Shown: piece after piece, positions 34,380 through 44,733 of the stretch
Layout of the letters: each line of letters begins with the position of its first letter
How positions within the stretch are numbered: the stretch's first letter is position 1
Assembly (NCBI RefSeq): GCF_001954195.1
Contig: NZ_MBES01000067.1
Coordinates: forward strand, 62,001 to 126,000
Direction: 5' to 3'
DNA length: 64,000 nucleotides
Origin: Mycobacterium sp. IS-1264
GTDB taxonomy: Bacteria > Actinomycetota > Actinomycetes > Mycobacteriales > Mycobacteriaceae
The notes under the pieces: generated by a model
Database searches by the model: none
What the model saw: the letters and a program-made list of their open reading frames with translations, nothing else
Told to the model about the DNA's origin: nothing
Translations under genes and position numbers: made by a program

Positions 34380-35074
34380 CCGACCCGACCGAATTCGAAT
34401 TGCTCGAACTGGCGGCGCCGTATGCCCTACACGCCATGTCGGACGAGGAGCGGGCCGACCTCGACCGGCGATTGGTGTCCGCGCCGGCGCCGGTGGCCGC
34501 CGCCTTCCACGACGAGGTCCGCGCCGTCCGCGAGACGATGGCGGTCGTGGCGGCGGCGACCGCGACCGAACCCCCGGCGCACCTGCGCGCGGCCACGCTG
34601 GCGGCGGTGAAGTCTCGTGGCGTGCGTCAATTGAGTTGGCGGGCGGCAGCTTTGGCGTCCGCGGCGGCGGCGGTCGTGGTGGGTGCCGCGGCGTTCGGTA
34701 TCGGGGTGCTGATGCGGCCGCCGGCGCCGTCGACGGTCGCCGAACAGGTCCTGGCCGCCCCGGACGTGCGGACGGTCTCGCGCCCGCTAGCCAACGGGAC
34801 CGCCACGGTGATGTTCTCCCGTGACCGCAACGCGGGCGTGTTGGTGATGAACAACGTGCCGCCGCCGTCGCCGGGCACCGTCTATCAGATGTGGCTGATC
34901 GGGGCCAACGGCCCGACCTCGGCCGGGACGATGGGCGCCGCGGCCGTCGCACCCTCGACGAAGGAGACGCTGACCAACCTCGGCTCGTCGACGGCCCTGG
35001 CGTTCACCGTCGAACCTGGTGCGGGGTCGCCGCAGCCGACCACCCCGATATTGGCCGAATTGCCGCTGAGCTAG
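34376..35074 (+). CDS. rskA: Anti-sigma-K factor RskA
   Basis: The ATG at 34376 overlaps the sigK stop (ATGA). The 232-residue length is exactly that of M. tuberculosis RskA. Residues 1-80 form the cytosolic zinc-less anti-sigma domain ([23 protein letters not shown]), a helix at about 88-113 crosses the membrane, and the extracytoplasmic RskA domain follows ([18 protein letters not shown]). Regulated proteolysis of RskA releases SigK. It converges with a membrane-protein gene whose stop overlaps its end by four bases. Confidence 0.95.
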   Translation: MTDPTEFELLELAAPYALHAMSDEERADLDRRLVSAPAPVAAAFHDEVRAVRETMAVVAAATATEPPAHLRAATLAAVKSRGVRQLSWRAAALASAAAAVVVGAAAFGIGVLMRPPAPSTVAEQVLAAPDVRTVSRPLANGTATVMFSRDRNAGVLVMNNVPPPSPGTVYQMWLIGANGPTSAGTMGAAAVAPSTKETLTNLGSSTALAFTVEPGAGSPQPTTPILAELPLS

Positions 35075-35931
35075 GCCGTTTTCGGGGACTTCTGCAGCAG
35101 GGCGCCGAGCACCGCGACGACCACGCCCAACACCACCAGCGCGGCGCCGGCGACCAAGGTCAGGTTCAGCCAATGACGCAGCCCGGCCTCGGCGTGGTCG
35201 ACCATCACCTCGGCGATTCGGCGGATGTCGCCGGTGGTGTGATTGAGCGCCCTGTTCACATACCCGCCAGCGGCCTCGATACCCGCCCATCCCGCCGCGC
35301 CGACGAGCAGCGCCGAGACGCCGAGGCTGGTCAGTGCCTTGCCGCGGCGCCGGGCAACGGCCAGCGTCAGCAGCGCGCAGAATCCGCTGAGGGCCGCCGC
35401 ACCGATACTCACCCACGGGCCCCAGGTAGCGAGCCGGCTCAGCTGCCCCTGCCGCAATGGGCCGGGCACCGTCAACGGAACGGTCAGCGTCGCAGGCACT
35501 TTCACGTTGTGACTGCTCAATATCCGTTGCAGCGAATCGTCTTTGAGCATCGGGGCCAGGTCGACGACCCATGAATCGCTCGACCCGCTGCCGGTGAACA
35601 ACCAGCCGTGGGCGGCCCGGTTCACCTGGGCGAACAGCGGCGGAAAGCCGGGCCCGGACGTGAACGCGGTGGCGGCGTCGTGCACCTGCTGGCCGTCGAC
35701 CGGATAGCGTCCACCGCCGCGCTCGGCGATGAGCGCCATCGCCCGGGTGGTGAGCTCGGAGGCCGCCGCCGACTGCAGCGCCGGATCGGCCGCGGCATTC
35801 TTTGCAAACGCGGCGTAGCCGTCGTCGTTGACGACGTTGCACTGCGCCCACGCCGCCGGAATGGCCACGGCCAGCGCGACCGTGGCGGCCAGCCACAAGA
35901 CCACCTTGGACGTCCCGGCCGCGAATCGCAC
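35071..35931 (-). CDS. Uncharacterised membrane protein with extracytoplasmic domain
   Basis: A 286-residue protein. An N-terminal signal or anchor helix (about 10-29) precedes an extracytoplasmic region of roughly 135 residues. Then come three membrane helices (about 173-192, 202-220 and 255-278), with KSPKTA at the end. One cysteine (C31) follows the first helix. I recognise no named domain. I do not recall an equivalent between rskA and Rv0443 in M. tuberculosis, so it may be lineage-specific. It converges on rskA and lies ten bases downstream of the DinB-like gene. Confidence 0.75.
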   Translation of the reverse strand: MRFAAGTSKVVLWLAATVALAVAIPAAWAQCNVVNDDGYAAFAKNAAADPALQSAAASELTTRAMALIAERGGGRYPVDGQQVHDAATAFTSGPGFPPLFAQVNRAAHGWLFTGSGSSDSWVVDLAPMLKDDSLQRILSSHNVKVPATLTVPLTVPGPLRQGQLSRLATWGPWVSIGAAALSGFCALLTLAVARRRGKALTSLGVSALLVGAAGWAGIEAAGGYVNRALNHTTGDIRRIAEVMVDHAEAGLRHWLNLTLVAGAALVVLGVVVAVLGALLQKSPKTA

Positions 35932-35941
35932 GCGTTAGAAC

Positions 35942-36466
35942 CTACTGCGCGATCCCGCGCAGATAGGCCGCCTGCCCGAGGTGCTGGGCGCAGTCGTCGA
36001 TGATGCTCACCAGCCGCGCGCTGGCGGTGACCGGCGGATCCCAGTTGGTGTCCACGACGCGGGACAGCTCGGCGGCGGTCACGCCCGCGACGTAGGACAG
36101 CGTGAACTTGTGCACCTCGTGGTAATAGCCGGACAGCAGGTCGGCGGGCGCATGCACCTTCGCGACCTCGTCGGGGCCGTGCCCGTAGCCGGTGTCGTTG
36201 CGCGGCAGGTCCAGACCGAACCGGTCCACCCAGCCGTCGCGGGTCCACACCTGCTCGACCCCGGCGACATCGGCCAGCTGGATGTCCTGCACCCGGGCGC
36301 TGTGCCAGATCAGCCAGGCGATGCTGTTGGCGTTCGGGGTCGGCCGGTAATTGGACAGCTCGTCGGTCAACCCGTCGGTGAGTTCGTCGACGTGTTCGAT
36401 CAATCGGGTGAACGAGTCGCGAAGCAGCTCTTGTGCGGCGGCGTCGGTGCCGGGGGTACTGGCCAT
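35942..36466 (-). CDS. DinB/DUF664-like protein (Rv0443-like)
   Basis: I start at the ATG at 36466 (MASTPGTDAA). The frame to 36634 lies inside the upstream VOC gene. The 174-residue product belongs to the DinB-like four-helix superfamily, related to mycothiol-dependent enzymes, with conserved histidines in WLIWHSARVQD, YYHEVHKF and DDCAQHLGQAAYLRG that would bind a divalent metal. Length fits Rv0443 (171 residues). The thiol cofactor and substrate are unproven. It is 10 bases downstream of the VOC gene and probably cotranscribed. Confidence 0.82.
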   Translation of the reverse strand: MASTPGTDAAAQELLRDSFTRLIEHVDELTDGLTDELSNYRPTPNANSIAWLIWHSARVQDIQLADVAGVEQVWTRDGWVDRFGLDLPRNDTGYGHGPDEVAKVHAPADLLSGYYHEVHKFTLSYVAGVTAAELSRVVDTNWDPPVTASARLVSIIDDCAQHLGQAAYLRGIAQ

Positions 36467-36476
36467 GCCACCGACA

Positions 36477-36848
36477 TTACGGGCGCCCGTGCCAGACCGC
36501 TTCGACGTTGTTGCCGTCCGGGTCGCGCACGAACGCGCCGAAGTAGCCGGGGTGGTATTCGGGCCACTCGCGGGGCGCGTGCAACGACTCGGCGCCCAGA
36601 CCCACCGCGGCCTCGTGGAACGCGCGCACCGCATGCTCGTCGGCGGCCTCGAATGCGATGTGACTCTCGCGGTTGGATCCCATGCCGGCGCCGTCGGAGA
36701 TCCAGAATGCCGGGTGCCCTTCGCGGCCGTATCCGATGGCCCGGCCGAAGTCCAGCTGCCGCGAGTAGCCCAGCGTGCCCAGCACCGTGTCGTAGAACTG
36801 TTGCGATTTCGGGTAGTCGGCGCAGTTGATGCCCAGGTGGTCGATCAC
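36477..36848 (-). CDS. VOC/glyoxalase-family protein
   Basis: I use the GTG at 36848, because the family begins at VIDHLGINCADYPKSQQFYD. The frame to 36878 adds ten non-family residues. The 123-residue protein has two beta-alpha-beta-beta-beta modules. Candidate metal ligands are H4 in IDHLG, H in ESHIAFEA, and E in NNVEAVWHG. VOC proteins are isomerases, dioxygenases or resistance proteins, and the role here is not determinable. It is divergent from the amidohydrolase at 36896, with 47 bases between starts. Confidence 0.8.
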   Translation of the reverse strand: MIDHLGINCADYPKSQQFYDTVLGTLGYSRQLDFGRAIGYGREGHPAFWISDGAGMGSNRESHIAFEAADEHAVRAFHEAAVGLGAESLHAPREWPEYHPGYFGAFVRDPDGNNVEAVWHGRP

Positions 36849-36895
36849 GGAACTGATCCTGGCATGACCACCCGACACGGTCGTAGATTATTTAG

Positions 36896-38626
36896 ATGAC
36901 CTACGACCTCGTCATCCGCAACGGCACCATCGTCGACGGCTCCGGAGGTGAGCCGTACGTCGGCGACGTGGCGGTGCGCGACGGCGTGATCACGGCCGTC
37001 GGGTCGGTCAACGGCGACGGCGCCGCGCGGGAGATCGACGCGACGGGGCTACTCGTCACGCCCGGTTTCGTCGACCTGCACACCCACTACGACGGCCAGT
37101 CGATCTGGTCGGAACGCCTGACCCCGTCGTCGGCGCACGGGGTGACCACGGTGGTGATGGGCAACTGTGGGGTCGGCTTCGCGCCGTGCCGCCAGGAAGA
37201 TCACGACGTGCTCGTCGACGTGATGGCCGGGGTCGAGGACATTCCCGGCGTCGTGATGACCGACGGCCTGCCGTGGACGTGGGAGACCTTCCCCGAATAC
37301 CTGGACGCGCTGGACGCGGGCAAGCGCGACATCGACGTCGCCGCCTACCTGCCGCACTCCCCCCTGCGCGTGTACGTGATGGGTGAGCGCGGCGCCAACC
37401 GCGAGCCGGCCACCGCCGAGGACCTCGCGAGGATGCGCGCACTGGCCAAGGAGGCGGTCGAGGTCGGCGCGCTGGGCTTCGCGTCGTCGCGGTTGACCAT
37501 CCACAAGACCGAGAGCGGTTCGCCGATCCCGAGCTATGAGGCGGCCCGCGAGGAGATCGAAGAGATCGCGCGCGGCGTCGTGGACGGCGGCGGGGGCCTG
37601 CTGCAATTCGTGCCCGACATTCCCGCCGGCGGCTACCAGTCCGTGCTACAGACGGTTTTCGAGGTCGCCGAGGACGTCGGGCTGCCGCTCACGTTCACGC
37701 TCGTCGTCGCCAACGCCGGGGACCCGACGTGGCCGGAGGCCATCACCATGATCGAGAAGGCCAACGCGGCCGGAGGCGATATCACCGCGCAGCTGTTGCC
37801 GCGGCCCATCGGGCTGATCATCGGGCTGCAACTGTCCGCCAACCCGTTCGTGCTCTACCCGAGCTACCGCGAGATCGCCCACCTGCCGCTGGCCGAGCGG
37901 GTGGCCGAGATGCGCAAGCCGGAGGTCCGCGCCCGCATCCTGGCCGACAAGCCCGGCGTCGGTCACCCGATCCTGTACGTGGCGCAGATGTGGGACTGGA
38001 TCTTCCCGCTGGGCGACACCCCCGATTACGAGCCGGACCCCTCGACGTCGGTCGGGGCGCGCGCCCGGGCCCGTGGGGTGGACCCGATGGAGGAGGCCTA
38101 CGACCGGCTGCTCGACGACGACGGCCGCGCCATGCTGTTGGTCGCCACCAGCAACCTGGAGGGCAACTCGCTGGACACCGTCGGCCAGCTGCTGCATCGC
38201 GACGACGTGGTGCTGGGCCTCGGCGACGGCGGCGCGCACTACGGCATGATCTGCGACGCGAGCTACTCGACCTACTTCCTGGCGCACTGGGCGCGCGATC
38301 GGAAGGCCGGCCGGTTCACCGTGCCGGAGGCCGTGCGCGAGCTGACGTCCGTGCCGGCCCGCATCGCCGGGCTGGGGGATCGCGGCCGCATCGGCGTCGG
38401 CTACAAGGCCGACCTCAACGTCATCGACCACGCGGCGTTGCGCCTGCACAAGCCCGTGATCACCTACGACCTGCCCGCGGGCGGGCGTCGCCTGGACCAG
38501 GGCGCCGATGGATACGTCGCGACGATCGTGTCCGGTGAAGTGATCGCCGAAGACGGGGTTCCCACCGACGCCCGTCCTGGCAGGTTGGTCCGCGGCCGCA
38601 AGCCTTCTCCGGTACCTGCGCCATAA
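36896..38626 (+). CDS. N-acyl-D-amino-acid deacylase-like amidohydrolase
   Basis: A 576-residue amidohydrolase of the D-aminoacylase branch. The metal motif HTH is at H62/H64, a conserved cysteine C91 ([10 protein letters not shown]) replaces the usual carbamylated lysine, and the catalytic aspartate lies in GDGGAHYG. The small beta-sandwich domain is split between the N-terminus (1-55) and the C-terminus. Such enzymes deacylate N-acyl-D-amino acids. The true substrate is not known, and length is normal for the group. It is an addition relative to the M. tuberculosis order and sits between the VOC gene and the PPE gene. Confidence 0.85.
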   Translation: MTYDLVIRNGTIVDGSGGEPYVGDVAVRDGVITAVGSVNGDGAAREIDATGLLVTPGFVDLHTHYDGQSIWSERLTPSSAHGVTTVVMGNCGVGFAPCRQEDHDVLVDVMAGVEDIPGVVMTDGLPWTWETFPEYLDALDAGKRDIDVAAYLPHSPLRVYVMGERGANREPATAEDLARMRALAKEAVEVGALGFASSRLTIHKTESGSPIPSYEAAREEIEEIARGVVDGGGGLLQFVPDIPAGGYQSVLQTVFEVAEDVGLPLTFTLVVANAGDPTWPEAITMIEKANAAGGDITAQLLPRPIGLIIGLQLSANPFVLYPSYREIAHLPLAERVAEMRKPEVRARILADKPGVGHPILYVAQMWDWIFPLGDTPDYEPDPSTSVGARARARGVDPMEEAYDRLLDDDGRAMLLVATSNLEGNSLDTVGQLLHRDDVVLGLGDGGAHYGMICDASYSTYFLAHWARDRKAGRFTVPEAVRELTSVPARIAGLGDRGRIGVGYKADLNVIDHAALRLHKPVITYDLPAGGRRLDQGADGYVATIVSGEVIAEDGVPTDARPGRLVRGRKPSPVPAP

Positions 38627-38664
38627 CGCCACGAAGGGCGGCTCGTCCCGGTTAACTTTGGTTA

Positions 38665-39357
38665 GTGACGAGCCCGCACTATGCGCGGTTGCCGCCCGAA
38701 ATCAACTCGGCAAGAATTTTCGCCGGTCCCGGTGCGGCGCCACTGCTCGCTGCCGCAAAGGCGTGGGACGGGCTGGCCGAGGACCTCGCATCGTCAGCAT
38801 CCTCGTTCTTTTCGGTGACATCGGATCTGGCCAACGGTTCGTGGCAGGGCGCTTCGGCGGCGGCGATGATGTCCGTCGCGACCCAGTATGTGAGCTGGCT
38901 GTCCGCGGCCGCCGCCCAAGCCGAGGCGGCGTCCAGTCAGGCCGCGGCCATTGCGGCCGCTTTCGAGACCGCGCTGGAGAGCACGGTGCAACCCGCGGTG
39001 GTGGCCGCCAACCGCAACCTGGTGCAAGCGTTGGCGTCGACGAATCATTTGGGGCAGAACGCCCCGGCCATCGCCGACATCGAGGCCGCATACGAGCAGA
39101 TGTGGGCGACGGACGTGGTGGCGATGTCGGGTTATCACACCGACGCGTCGGCGGCGGTGGCGAAGCTGGCGCCCTGGCATCAGGTGCTGCCGAAGCTCGA
39201 TCTCGGCCCGCCCGCTGTGGGGCTCCCCGCGGGCACGCCGGCCGACGTCACGGGCGGCGTGAGCCCGCACATCGGCTCGGGCATCCTCAACTCGCCCGCC
39301 GCGAGCACGGGCTTCAACCCCGGCGCCACCGGCCCCGGCTTGCTCAACCAGACCTGA
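38665..39357 (+). CDS. Short PPE-family protein (Rv0442c/PPE10 position)
   Basis: A 230-residue PPE protein. The PPE motif is P10-P11-E12, and the helical PPE domain (1-180) contains the WxG turn W60-Q-G. A short tail follows, with [20 protein letters not shown], reminiscent of MPTR-type repeats. M. tuberculosis PPE10 at this place is 487 residues, so this one lacks most of the C-terminal region. No PE gene is adjacent, so a partner must be elsewhere if it is secreted by a type VII system. The GTG start fits the conserved N-terminus. Confidence 0.85.
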   Translation: MTSPHYARLPPEINSARIFAGPGAAPLLAAAKAWDGLAEDLASSASSFFSVTSDLANGSWQGASAAAMMSVATQYVSWLSAAAAQAEAASSQAAAIAAAFETALESTVQPAVVAANRNLVQALASTNHLGQNAPAIADIEAAYEQMWATDVVAMSGYHTDASAAVAKLAPWHQVLPKLDLGPPAVGLPAGTPADVTGGVSPHIGSGILNSPAASTGFNPGATGPGLLNQT

Positions 39358-39380
39358 CCGACGCGCCTATCCTCGACTTC

Positions 39381-39779
39381 ATGCGCACGAAGAAGAGGGT
39401 GGACTTCCAGCGGCTTGCGGCCGCTCTGCCGGACTACCCGTTCGCGTATCTGATCACCGTCGGCGACGACTACCGCGCCCACACCGTGACGGTCGAACCG
39501 CAGCTGCGCGACGGCGCGGTCCTCGAGGTCGGGCTGATCGGCGGGCGCACCCGCGAAAACCTCGCTCAGCGCAGCGACGTCACTCTGCTGTGGCCGCCGT
39601 CCGAGCCGACCGGCTACTCGCTGATCGTCGACGGCACCGCCGAGGTGAGCGACGGCGGCGACGAGACCGTTCGCCTGGACGTGGTGCCCACCCGTGCGCT
39701 GCTCCACCGCGAGGCCGACTCCCCCTCGGCGGCCAAAGGCTGCCTGCACGACTGCGTGGTGTTCTCGCTGCCGGCGTGA
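39381..39779 (+). CDS. FMN-binding split-barrel protein (Rv0441c-like)
   Basis: I use the ATG at 39381. The longer frame lies within the PPE gene. The 132-residue product has the pyridoxamine-5-phosphate-oxidase-like split barrel: [22 protein letters not shown] as the first strands, the flavin-contact segment [18 protein letters not shown], and a C-terminal strand CVVFSLPA. Such proteins bind FMN or F420 and act as reductases or chaperones of cofactors. It resembles Rv0441c in position and size. Function is unproven. Confidence 0.7.
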   Translation: MRTKKRVDFQRLAAALPDYPFAYLITVGDDYRAHTVTVEPQLRDGAVLEVGLIGGRTRENLAQRSDVTLLWPPSEPTGYSLIVDGTAEVSDGGDETVRLDVVPTRALLHREADSPSAAKGCLHDCVVFSLPA

Positions 39780-39801
39780 GCCTCGGCGCCGAACGTGGGC
39801 C

Positions 39802-40686
39802 CTATGCACTTGAATCGCGTCGAATTCGTCCATATGCCCCACGCTCGCGAAGCTTGGCTTTGACGCGCTCAACTATTGCGTCCGGCCGAGACAGCATCTC
39901 GGCGCTGATCCTGACTACGGACCAGCCGGCCGCTTCCAGCAAGGCGATTCGCTCGATATCCCATGACCGCTGGTATCGGTCCTCCCAGTGCTGTACGCCG
40001 TCGTACTCGACTGCGACCTTCCACTCCCGCCACCCCATGTCCACCCGGATACGCAGATCGCGAAACTCGATCTGCGTCTCCGGCTTCGGAAGGCCGGCGC
40101 CTACCAACAGCAGCCGCACCCTCGTCTCCTGCGGCGACTCCGCACCGCCGTCGGCCAACTCAAGCGCCGCCCGCAGCCTCCGGCTGCCACGGGCCCGCGG
40201 GTGCCGGTCGGCCAGGGCGACGACGTCCGCGGGCTTGATACCGGTCGCATTGAGCAACGCGTCGAGAATCGGCACGCCCTTCGCGACGGGAAGGTTACAG
40301 CCGATGTCGAAAGCCGTTCGGACGGCGGTCGTCACGCGCATACCCCGGACCGTTTGGACCTCGTCATCGCCCAGCCGAAAGCTGTGGGCAATCATCCCTG
40401 GCTGAGCGTGCCGATCGGCGCGCGCGATTTCCGCTGGCGCGGAAGCGTCGAGCCATTTCGTGCCGAGCACGGCGGCTGCGGACAAGCCGGCCAGCGTCGC
40501 GCCCGTCGACAGCCAGGCCGCGCGCGCTTTGGCGGCCGCCGTCAGCTCCGCATCCCTGTGGATGTACACGTCGCGGAACACCGCTCGATATCGCGTGCGC
40601 AACTCACCGCGGGTGACGACCCCGCGCTTGAGGGCTTTGCTGCCGAGAAATGGCTCCATGCGGGCATATTCGCGCGCATGGCCCAT
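39802..40686 (-). CDS. DUF559-type nuclease-like protein with AbiEi-like N-terminus
   Basis: A 294-residue protein. The N-terminus resembles the winged-helix of AbiEi antitoxins (LKRGVVTRGELRTRYRAVFRDVY). The C-terminal 110 residues match DUF559, a very-short-patch-repair-like endonuclease fold. Catalytic acidic residues are visible: E in AESPQETRVRL, D in IRVDMGWREWKVAVEYDG and the following E-x-D, then QHW. This architecture is common in actinobacteria as a mobile or defence-associated gene. An alternative start is the second Met at 40659. It is an insertion between Rv0441c and groEL2. Confidence 0.75.
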   Translation of the reverse strand: MGHAREYARMEPFLGSKALKRGVVTRGELRTRYRAVFRDVYIHRDAELTAAAKARAAWLSTGATLAGLSAAAVLGTKWLDASAPAEIARADRHAQPGMIAHSFRLGDDEVQTVRGMRVTTAVRTAFDIGCNLPVAKGVPILDALLNATGIKPADVVALADRHPRARGSRRLRAALELADGGAESPQETRVRLLLVGAGLPKPETQIEFRDLRIRVDMGWREWKVAVEYDGVQHWEDRYQRSWDIERIALLEAAGWSVVRISAEMLSRPDAIVERVKAKLRERGAYGRIRRDSSA

Positions 40687-40760
40687 TCCTGTATGCGTCG
40701 AGCGTGGGTCCTGTGGACGAATTTGGGTGTGTGGACATACGTAGCCCCCACGCTCGCGAC

Positions 40761-40800
40761 ACGAGAAAGCCCGGCCCCCAAGGGGACCGGGCTTTCTCGT
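40761..40800 (-). terminator. Strong hairpin after groEL2
   Basis: Fourteen perfectly paired bases (40761-40774 with 40787-40800), one mismatch and four more pairs enclose a two-base loop. The hairpin begins 10 bases past the groEL2 stop. It is the likely terminator of the abundant groEL2 transcript. Confidence 0.75.
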
Positions 40801-40809
40801 AACTGGGAC

Positions 40810-42537
<1,728 letters not shown>

Positions 42538-42564
42538 CTAGCACTCACCGGTCGCGAGTGCCAA
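42538..42564. promoter_or_regulatory. CIRCE element (HrcA operator) 1
   Basis: CTAGCACTC, nine bases, then GAGTGCCAA. This is the CIRCE consensus TTAGCACTC-n9-GAGTGCTAA with two changes. It lies 103-129 bases upstream of the groEL2 start. Confidence 0.9.
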
Positions 42565-42572
42565 CGTCATTC

Positions 42573-42599
42573 TTAGCACTCGCCTATGTCGAGTGCAAG
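42573..42599. promoter_or_regulatory. CIRCE element (HrcA operator) 2
   Basis: TTAGCACTC, nine bases, then GAGTGCAAG. Its left arm is an exact consensus half. It starts 35 bases from the first CIRCE and ends 14 bases from the stop of the converging-side TetR gene. Confidence 0.9.
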
Positions 42600-42612
42600 A
42601 AGACCCCTGCGG

Positions 42613-43182
42613 TTATCGCCCCGCGCGTAAACCGTCGACGACGACTTCGATCACCCGGTTGGCCAACTCCGAGTTGTACGCCTCCATCGCCTGGCAGCCG
42701 ACCAGGATCGACTTGACCTCGCGCACGCCGACGTCGCGGCGCGCGGTGCCCGCTTCCTGCGCCGCGTGCAGCAGGTCGCCGAGCGCGGCCAGGAACGCAT
42801 CCTCGGCGTCGGGCGCGACGCTCGCGATGTCGATGCCCAGCCCGGCCAGCGCGTCAACCAGCCCGCGGTCCGTCGCGCCCCACTGCAACACCATCGAGCG
42901 CAGGAAACTGAAGAGCGCTTCGCCCGGCCCGTCGGATTTCAGCAGGGCGTAGCCGTCGTCGACGAGGTGCTGCATCCGGTCGTGGATGACGGCCTGAAAG
43001 AGCGCCTCCTTCGTCGGGAAGTGCCGGTAGACGGTGCCCGCACCGACTCCGGCGCGCCGGGCGATCTCGTCGATGGGCACCGACAGACCCTCGGCGGCAA
43101 AGGTGTCGTAGGCGACCTCCAGCACCCGCGCGCGGTTGCGTGCCGCGTCGGCGCGCAACGGTCGGGCAGCCGGCTGCGCCAT
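42613..43182 (-). CDS. TetR-family regulator
   Basis: I start at the ATG at 43182 (MAQPAARPLR), preceded by AAGGGTGATG. The frame to 43242 runs into the operator. The 189-residue product has a TetR helix-turn-helix at about residues 32-57 (VPIDEIARRAGVGAGTVYRHFPTKEAL). It is divergent from an SDR gene, and the gap holds a 16-bp-arm inverted repeat at 43211-43259, which it probably binds. I do not recall this regulator beside groEL2 and Rv0439c in M. tuberculosis, but the SDR is the Rv0439c homologue. Confidence 0.88.
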   Translation of the reverse strand: MAQPAARPLRADAARNRARVLEVAYDTFAAEGLSVPIDEIARRAGVGAGTVYRHFPTKEALFQAVIHDRMQHLVDDGYALLKSDGPGEALFSFLRSMVLQWGATDRGLVDALAGLGIDIASVAPDAEDAFLAALGDLLHAAQEAGTARRDVGVREVKSILVGCQAMEAYNSELANRVIEVVVDGLRAGR

Positions 43183-43210
43183 GTGTTCATCACCCTTTCG
43201 GTTGACAAAG

Positions 43211-43259
43211 CGGGGCGGGCGTTCCGTATAGTATCCAATCAACCGGAGCGCTCGCCCCG
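43211..43259. promoter_or_regulatory. Long inverted repeat in the TetR/SDR divergent promoter
   Basis: Arms 43211-43226 (cggggcgggcgttccg) and 43244-43259 are reverse complements at 14 of 16 positions, with a 17-base AT-richer centre (tatagtatccaatcaac). The site lies between the TetR start (43182) and the SDR start (43286). Confidence 0.65.
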
Positions 43260-43285
43260 TTTACCTTACAAGCTTAGGAGCTTGC

Positions 43286-44212
43286 ATGACCCCTTCTAAG
43301 GCCAAGTGGACCACCGCGGACATTCCCGACCAGACCGGCCGCGTCGCCGTCATCACCGGAGCCAACACCGGCCTCGGCTACGAGACCGCCGCCGCGCTCG
43401 CCGACCACGGCGCCCGCGTGGTGCTCGCGGTGCGCAACCTCGACAAGGGCAAGGACGCCGCCGCGCGGATCGCCGCGAGCAGTCCGCATGCCGACGTCGC
43501 GCTCCAGGAGCTCGACCTGACGTCGCTGCAGTCCATCCGCGCCGCCGCGGAGCAGCTGCGCGCCGAGCACGACCGCATCGATCTGCTGATCAACAACGCT
43601 GGCGTGATGTACACGCCGAAATCCACCACCAAGGACGGCTTCGAGCTGCAATTCGGCACCAACCACCTGGGCCACTTCGCCTTCACGGGTCTGCTGCTCG
43701 ACCGGCTGTTGCCGGTTGCGGGTTCACGGGTCGTGACGGTGAGCAGCGTCGGCCACCGCATCCTGGCCGATATTCACTTCGACGATCTGCAGTGGGAGCG
43801 CCGCTACAACAGGGTCGCGGCCTACGGGCAGGCCAAGCTGGCGAACCTGCTTTTCACCTACGAACTGCAGCGGCGCCTGGCCCCGCACGGCACGACGATC
43901 GCCGCGGCCGCGCACCCCGGCGGGTCGAACACCGAGCTGGGCCGCTACACGCCCACGGCGTTCCGGCCGCTCGTCGACGTGTTCTTCAAGGTAATTGCGC
44001 AGGACGCGGCCATGGGCGCACTCCCGACGCTGCGCGCCGCCACCGACCCGGCAGTGCTCGGCGGGCAGTACTACGGCCCCGACGGACTCGGCCAGACGCG
44101 CGGCTATCCCAAGATCGTGGGGTCAAGCAAGAAGTCGCATGATGCCGATCGGCAGCGCCGATTGTGGGCGGTGTCGGAGGAGCTGACCGGGGTGGTCTAC
44201 CCCGTCGACTGA
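43286..44212 (+). CDS. Short-chain dehydrogenase/reductase (Rv0439c-like)
   Basis: A 308-residue SDR of the retinol-dehydrogenase/WW-oxidoreductase-like type. The cofactor motif TGANTGLGYETAAAL is at about 20-34, NNAGVM at about 107-112, and the catalytic YxxxK in YGQAKLANLL. Length is close to Rv0439c (311). The ATG follows a TAGGAG ribosome site. Its promoter shares a long inverted repeat with the divergent TetR gene, so its expression is probably induced by that regulator's ligand. The substrate is unknown. Confidence 0.9.
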   Translation: MTPSKAKWTTADIPDQTGRVAVITGANTGLGYETAAALADHGARVVLAVRNLDKGKDAAARIAASSPHADVALQELDLTSLQSIRAAAEQLRAEHDRIDLLINNAGVMYTPKSTTKDGFELQFGTNHLGHFAFTGLLLDRLLPVAGSRVVTVSSVGHRILADIHFDDLQWERRYNRVAAYGQAKLANLLFTYELQRRLAPHGTTIAAAAHPGGSNTELGRYTPTAFRPLVDVFFKVIAQDAAMGALPTLRAATDPAVLGGQYYGPDGLGQTRGYPKIVGSSKKSHDADRQRRLWAVSEELTGVVYPVD

Positions 44213-44238
44213 TCCGCGGCGGGGGCCACACTGGACTC

Positions 44239-44733
44239 ATGTCCCTTGTCGTGCCGCCATATCCACCGCCCCGATACACCAAGGACGAGCCCGAGATCAG
44301 CGCGTGGCTCAAGCGCGCTGACGAGCCGCCCGACTACGAGACGTTCGGGACCAAGTACCACTACCTGGCCAACCAGCAGGCCACCGACGGCGACTACGGC
44401 CTGTACCGGGTCGACATCGCCCCGGCCGGCGGAGGGCCGCCGGCGCACTATCACCGCGCGATGTCCGAGGCGTTCTTCGTGCTGTCCGGGACGATGAAGC
44501 TCTTCGACGGCACCGAGTGGGTCGACGGCCACCAGGGCGACTTCCTCTACGTCCCGCCCGGCGGCATCCACGGTTTCCGCAACGAGGCCGACGAAGCGGC
44601 ATCGATCCTGATGCTGTTCGCCCCCGGCGCGCCGCGCGAGGCCTACTTCGAGGGTTTCGGCGCGCTGGCCGACATGACCGACGACGAACGCCGGGAATGG
44701 TTCATCCGTCACGACAACTACTGGATCCAATAG
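44239..44733 (+). CDS. Cupin-domain protein
   Basis: I start at the ATG at 44239. The extended frame lies in the SDR 3' end. The 164-residue protein has one cupin barrel (about 55-140). Motif 1 is GPPAHYHRAMSEAFFVLSG, giving two His and one Glu for the metal, and motif 2 is GDFLYVPPGGIHGFRN with the third His. Function is not determined. It may be a dioxygenase or binding protein. It converges on the monooxygenase gene and overlaps it by 16 bases, where both strands encode YWIQ-stop. Confidence 0.82.
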   Translation: MSLVVPPYPPPRYTKDEPEISAWLKRADEPPDYETFGTKYHYLANQQATDGDYGLYRVDIAPAGGGPPAHYHRAMSEAFFVLSGTMKLFDGTEWVDGHQGDFLYVPPGGIHGFRNEADEAASILMLFAPGAPREAYFEGFGALADMTDDERREWFIRHDNYWIQ

